Source: Candidatus Tepidiaquacellales bacterium UBA6667 (GTDB taxonomy: Bacteria; Bacteroidota; Ignavibacteria; Tepidaquicellales; Tepidaquicellaceae). From it: a DNA stretch of 9,905 bases. The notes beneath the pieces are model-generated. The model had not been told where the DNA came from. It did no database searches and was given only the letters and a program-made list of their open reading frames with translations. Below are positions 7,309 to 9,905 of the stretch, piece after piece (within the stretch, counting starts at the first letter, position 1; each line of letters starts with the position of its first letter). The stretch is taken from contig DKKL01000056.1 in NCBI GenBank assembly GCA_002455255.1, forward strand, positions 52,912 to 62,816. The letters run 5' to 3'. The position numbers and the translations under genes were made by a program.

Positions 7309-8967
7309 TTAGAATACTGCCTGCTCTTCATAAACTCCGAATGGTACTTTTAATTCATTACACATTTCACCGAGTGTTACATATTTCCTTGCACAGTCCA
7401 ATGCTCTTGGCATTAAGTTTGTACCATCTTCAGCAGACTTTTTTAATTCTGCCAATGCTTTTTTAACATCTTCCTGATTACGGGATGCTTTTAATTCCTT
7501 TAATTGTTTAACTTGTTTTTCTTCCACTTCTTTAGAAATAGTTAAAATTGGAATATCAATCTTTTCGTTTTCTTCAACAAAATCATTCACACCTACAACA
7601 ATCTTTTCTTTTCTGTCAAGTTCCTGTTGATATTTATAAGCAGCATCGGCGATTTCTCTTTGGAAAAATCCATTTTCTATACATGCTATAACTCCCCCCT
7701 GTGAATCAATCATATCAAAATATTTATTTGCTTCTGCTTCTAAGTCATCAGTAAGTTTTTCAACAAAATAACTGCCTCCTAAAGGATCAGCAACGTTAAT
7801 AACTCCATGTTCATGTGCTATAATCTGTTGTGTTCTTAATGCAATTTTTACTGCTTTATCGGAAGGTAATGCAAGTGTTTCATCCATCGAATTGGTATGC
7901 AAACTTTGTGTTCCGCCTAAAACCGCTGCAAGTGCTTCAATTGCTGTTCTCACAATATTATTCTCAGGTTGTTGGGCAGTTAATGAACAACCGGCTGTTT
8001 GAGTATGGAATCTTAAAGTCCAGCTTTTAGGATTTTTTGCACCGTATTTATATCTCATTCTTTTGGCATAAATTCTTCTTGCTGCTCTGAATTTTGCAAT
8101 CTCTTCAAAGAAGTCTAAATGTGAATTAAAGAAATGTGAAATCCTCGGTGCAAATGCATCTACATCCATTCCCCTTGAGATACAATCTTCAATATATGCA
8201 AATCCATCGGCAAGCGTAAATGCAAGTTCCTGAGCAGCGGTTGAACCGGCTTCTCTTATGTGATATCCGCTGACACTCACAGGATTGAACTGTGGAACTT
8301 CATTAGTACAATACTCTATCATATCTGTAATTATTCTCATTGATTCTTTCGGAGGATATATAAATTCTTTCTGCGCAATATATTCTTTTAAAATATCATT
8401 TTGCAAAGTTCCTCTCAATTTATTGAAAGGTACTCCTTGCTTTTCTGCAACTGCCAAATAATATGCGAAAATAACAAATGCCGGGGAATTTATAGTCATC
8501 GAAGTTGACACCTTGTCAAGAGGAATTCCGCTGAATAATGTTTCCATATCTTTTAATGAAGAAATAGCAACACCACAAATTCCTACTTCGCCTTCGGCTA
8601 ATGGTGCGTCAGCATCCCAACCCATTAATGTTGGCATATCAAAAGCCGTTGATAATCCCGTTTGTCCATGTTCAAGTAAAAACTTAAATCTTTGGTTTGT
8701 ATCTTCCGGAGTTCCAAATCCTGCAAATTGTCTCATAGTCCATATTTTACCACGATACATATTGTGATGAATACCTCTTGTATATGGAAATTCACCGGGA
8801 TATCCGAGCTCATTATAATAACTATCTTCTTTAATATCTTCAGGAGTATAGCAGATATCAAGTTCTCTTCCGCTTAATGAAGTAAACTTCATATCAGTTT
8901 GTTTGGCTTTGGAAGCATCTTCCATCCATTCGTTCTTTGAAACACTCTTTTTAGGTTCTTTGCTCAT
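7309..8967 (-). CDS. Acyl-CoA mutase large subunit, isobutyryl-CoA mutase-like (B12-dependent, no B12 domain)
   Basis: A 552-residue protein of the methylmalonyl-CoA mutase superfamily, catalytic (alpha/beta barrel) part only. Landmarks are RGKIWTMRQFAGFGTPEDTN (72-91), AFDMPTLMG (108-116), SVSGYHIREAG (231-241) with Tyr235/His236, LRFHTQTAG (318-326) and GGTQSLHTNSMDETLALP (351-368). It ends in GEMCNELKVPFGVYEEQAVF, where single-chain mutases continue into a linker and a DxHxxG B12 domain, so a separate small subunit is required; none is in the window. By alignment with Propionibacterium mutase, Tyr89 and Arg207 correspond to Phe81 and Gln199 (118 apart in both). Phe/Gln is the isobutyryl-CoA mutase pair. 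Known mutases of this type interconvert isobutyryl- and n-butyryl-CoA by radical rearrangement. Automatic annotation would probably say methylmalonyl-CoA mutase. The superfamily is certain; the substrate is inferred. Confidence 0.9.
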   Translation of the reverse strand: MSKEPKKSVSKNEWMEDASKAKQTDMKFTSLSGRELDICYTPEDIKEDSYYNELGYPGEFPYTRGIHHNMYRGKIWTMRQFAGFGTPEDTNQRFKFLLEHGQTGLSTAFDMPTLMGWDADAPLAEGEVGICGVAISSLKDMETLFSGIPLDKVSTSMTINSPAFVIFAYYLAVAEKQGVPFNKLRGTLQNDILKEYIAQKEFIYPPKESMRIITDMIEYCTNEVPQFNPVSVSGYHIREAGSTAAQELAFTLADGFAYIEDCISRGMDVDAFAPRISHFFNSHLDFFEEIAKFRAARRIYAKRMRYKYGAKNPKSWTLRFHTQTAGCSLTAQQPENNIVRTAIEALAAVLGGTQSLHTNSMDETLALPSDKAVKIALRTQQIIAHEHGVINVADPLGGSYFVEKLTDDLEAEANKYFDMIDSQGGVIACIENGFFQREIADAAYKYQQELDRKEKIVVGVNDFVEENEKIDIPILTISKEVEEKQVKQLKELKASRNQEDVKKALAELKKSAEDGTNLMPRALDCARKYVTLGEMCNELKVPFGVYEEQAVF

Positions 8968-8968
8968 A

Positions 8969-8985
8969 ATTTGAATTTTTCAAAT
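8969..8985. repeat. Inverted repeat ATTTGAA-TTT-TTCAAAT in the mutase leader
   Basis: A perfect 7-base inverted repeat with a 3-base spacer lies between the mutase ATG and its candidate -7 element, overlapping TTTG of that element. It could be an operator or a small RNA hairpin near the start codon. In such AT-rich DNA chance is a real alternative. Confidence 0.4.
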
Positions 8986-8988
8986 ATA
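8981..8988 (-). promoter_or_regulatory. Bacteroidota-type -7 element for the mutase gene
   Basis: On the - strand these bases read TATATTTG, an exact match to the Bacteroidota -7 consensus TAnnTTTG, 13 nt before the mutase ATG. No clear TTTG-type -33 partner is visible at the expected distance, so this is a half-match, and the leader would be very short. Confidence 0.4.
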
Positions 8989-9060
8989 GTCATATATAAT
9001 TTTTATTTAAATTCATTAATCTGCCTTTTGAAACATTAAGAAAGTTCAATAAATTTTCAC

Positions 9061-9090
9061 TTGACATTTATTTTCATAATTATAATTTTG
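9061..9090 (+). promoter_or_regulatory. Bacteroidota-type promoter of the TrmB-family regulator
   Basis: TTG at 9061-9063 (within TTGACA) and TAATTTTG at 9083-9090 are separated by 19 nt, matching the -33 TTTG / -7 TAnnTTTG arrangement of Bacteroidota primary-sigma promoters. Transcription would begin near 9094-9098, inside the inverted repeat. An E. coli-type reading (TTGACA to TATAAT at 9081-9086) leaves only a 14-nt spacer and is less likely. Confidence 0.6.
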
Positions 9091-9116
9091 TATTAGTTCT
9101 AATCTAATACAAAATT
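9084..9116. promoter_or_regulatory. Candidate operator: 13-bp perfect inverted repeat before the TrmB-family gene
   Basis: The arms are AATTTTGTATTAG (9084-9096) and CTAATACAAAATT (9104-9116), perfectly complementary around the 7-base spacer TTCTAAT. The repeat covers the last bases of the -7 element and the presumed transcription start, and stops 3 nt before the ATG. Inside it, ATTAG-TT-CTAAT (9092-9103) is a second, nested inverted repeat, and CTAAT is directly repeated (9099-9108). The position fits repression of the regulator's own promoter. Confidence 0.65.
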
Positions 9117-9119
9117 TAA

Positions 9120-9905
9120 ATGTCAGTAACTCCGGAAGATAATATTTTAAAACTTAGATTACTCGGATTCACAGAATATGAGTCAAGAGTATTTCTTGCA
9201 GTTTTAAAAGGAAATCTTTTAAGTGCATCTGAGATAGCTGAGGATGCAGGCATAAGGAGAACTGATGTATATAACATACTCAAATCTTTTGTTGAAAAAG
9301 GTTTTATAAATGAAATTGAAACAAACTCCGTCCTGAAATATGAAATGATAGAACCGGATATAATTTTTGATAAACTTGAAAAAGATGTAATCAAATCCCG
9401 TGAAAAGGAAATCCGAAATTTAAATGATACGTTAACTTCTTTGAAACCGCTTTATAAAACTAAAGAGTCTGAAAAAAGCAAAGTAGTAAATGTAGAACTG
9501 ATACGCGGGTATAATCAACATCGGGAGGCAAAATTTATTGACTTACTCAAATCTGCAAAAAAAGAAATTTTATTTATGGTTCGTTTGGAACATTACGTTT
9601 CAGACGAAATTGATGAAACCGCAAAATCGTTCTTTAAAAATGGAGGAATAATCAAATCGGTATATGAAACCAGTTTGAATTTCCGAGTTAAAAAAGGAAA
9701 TACTTGGAATGAGGGAACACTTGATGATTTAATTAAAACCGTAGAAAAGTTTGAAAAGTTAGGTGAAAAAATCAGACTAAGCGAAGTTCCTGTTCCCAAT
9801 ATAACTATATTCGATGGAGAAATAGTTTTTATAAATATTAATGATAAAACCGTCCCTAAGCACAATGAAGCCGATATAATAATCAGAAGTAAAGAGTTTG
9901 CACAA
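9120..9905 (+). CDS. TrmB-family transcriptional regulator, C-terminus beyond window
   Basis: The frame runs from ATG 9120 to the window end without a stop (262 residues seen). Residues about 8-75 are the TrmB winged helix: LRLLGFTEYESRVFLAVLKG (12-31), then SASEIAEDAGIRRTDVYNIL (35-54) as the recognition region and KSFVEKGFINEIE (55-67) as the wing. About 80-118 is a charged, probably coiled-coil linker (DIIFDKLEKDVIKSREKEIRNL). From about 123 the PLD-like TrmB domain follows, with VELIRGYNQHREAKFIDLL, AKKEILFMV (146-154) and VPVPNITIFDGEIVFIN (223-239). TrmB proteins are DNA-binding regulators, best studied in archaea as sugar-sensing repressors of transport and metabolic genes. The gene diverges from the mutase gene with 152 nt between the ATGs, so it may control both. 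The ligand cannot be judged from the visible part. Confidence 0.85.
   Translation, partial: MSVTPEDNILKLRLLGFTEYESRVFLAVLKGNLLSASEIAEDAGIRRTDVYNILKSFVEKGFINEIETNSVLKYEMIEPDIIFDKLEKDVIKSREKEIRNLNDTLTSLKPLYKTKESEKSKVVNVELIRGYNQHREAKFIDLLKSAKKEILFMVRLEHYVSDEIDETAKSFFKNGGIIKSVYETSLNFRVKKGNTWNEGTLDDLIKTVEKFEKLGEKIRLSEVPVPNITIFDGEIVFININDKTVPKHNEADIIIRSKEFAQ

Noticed and set aside
6754..8877. Small + strand frames at 6754-6942, 7830-8030, 8513-8767 and 8692-8877
   Set aside because: They are antisense to the GT-C and mutase genes, two of them overlap each other, and none shows domain features.
9061..9086. E. coli-type promoter TTGACA/TATAAT
   Set aside because: The spacer is only 14 nt; the 19-nt TTG to TAATTTTG arrangement fits better with the likely lineage.
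9116..9865. Two open frames on the - strand (9116-9394 and 9593-9865)
   Set aside because: They lie opposite the TrmB-family gene, whose + frame is continuous and shows clear domain motifs; the - translations are Ser/Phe/Ile-rich shadows.

Overview
The window is strongly AT-rich bacterial DNA, densely packed, with almost no Shine-Dalgarno-like sites in front of its genes. Two promoter-like elements match the Bacteroidota form TAnnTTTG rather than the E. coli -10. Together with a PorV/PorQ-like outer-membrane barrel, this points to the Bacteroidota/Ignavibacteria (FCB) group. That placement is inference from gene content and signals; no rRNA or other strong marker is present.

Region 1 (positions 3-2883, + strand) is a tight housekeeping operon: the end of yajC (Sec accessory), ribBA (two riboflavin-pathway enzymes fused), greA (RNA polymerase rescue factor) and an MlaD-type MCE lipid-transport protein. 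Junctions are TAATG (1-base overlap), 8 nt, and TAA directly followed by ATG. It ends in a perfect palindromic hairpin at 2885-2910, which also serves the convergent genes from the other side.

Region 2 (2937-8967, - strand) reads right to left: a B12-dependent acyl-CoA mutase large subunit, a GT-C membrane glycosyltransferase, a UbiA-family polyprenyl-phosphate phosphoribosyltransferase, a DMT/EamA transporter and a PorV/PorQ-like barrel. The first four are nearly contiguous. The transferase/prenyltransferase pair resembles the mycobacterial AftB-UbiA (Rv3805c-Rv3806c) neighbourhood, suggesting a polyprenyl-phosphate pentose donor and the enzyme that uses it. The mutase carries F81 and Q199 where methylmalonyl-CoA mutases carry Tyr and Arg, so it looks like an isobutyryl-CoA-type mutase.

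The GT-C and DMT genes both extend well upstream of the first ATG/GTG/TTG in their frames (by about 148 and 73 residues). The added residues supply family N-termini, including the GT-C acidic motif. Each frame has an ATT codon placed where a start would be expected, so AUU initiation is the simplest reading.

Region 3 (8968-9905) holds a divergent intergenic region and a TrmB-family transcriptional regulator on the + strand, cut by the window end. A 13-bp perfect inverted repeat overlaps its likely promoter and stops 3 nt before its ATG, a good candidate for an autoregulatory operator. I see no mobile elements, tRNA or rRNA genes, or CRISPR arrays. No gene-free stretch exceeds 300 bases once the two genes are extended. 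I see no clearly new multi-gene system; the leads are the AUU-type starts, the mutase specificity, the DPPR synthase/GT-C pair and the TrmB operator.
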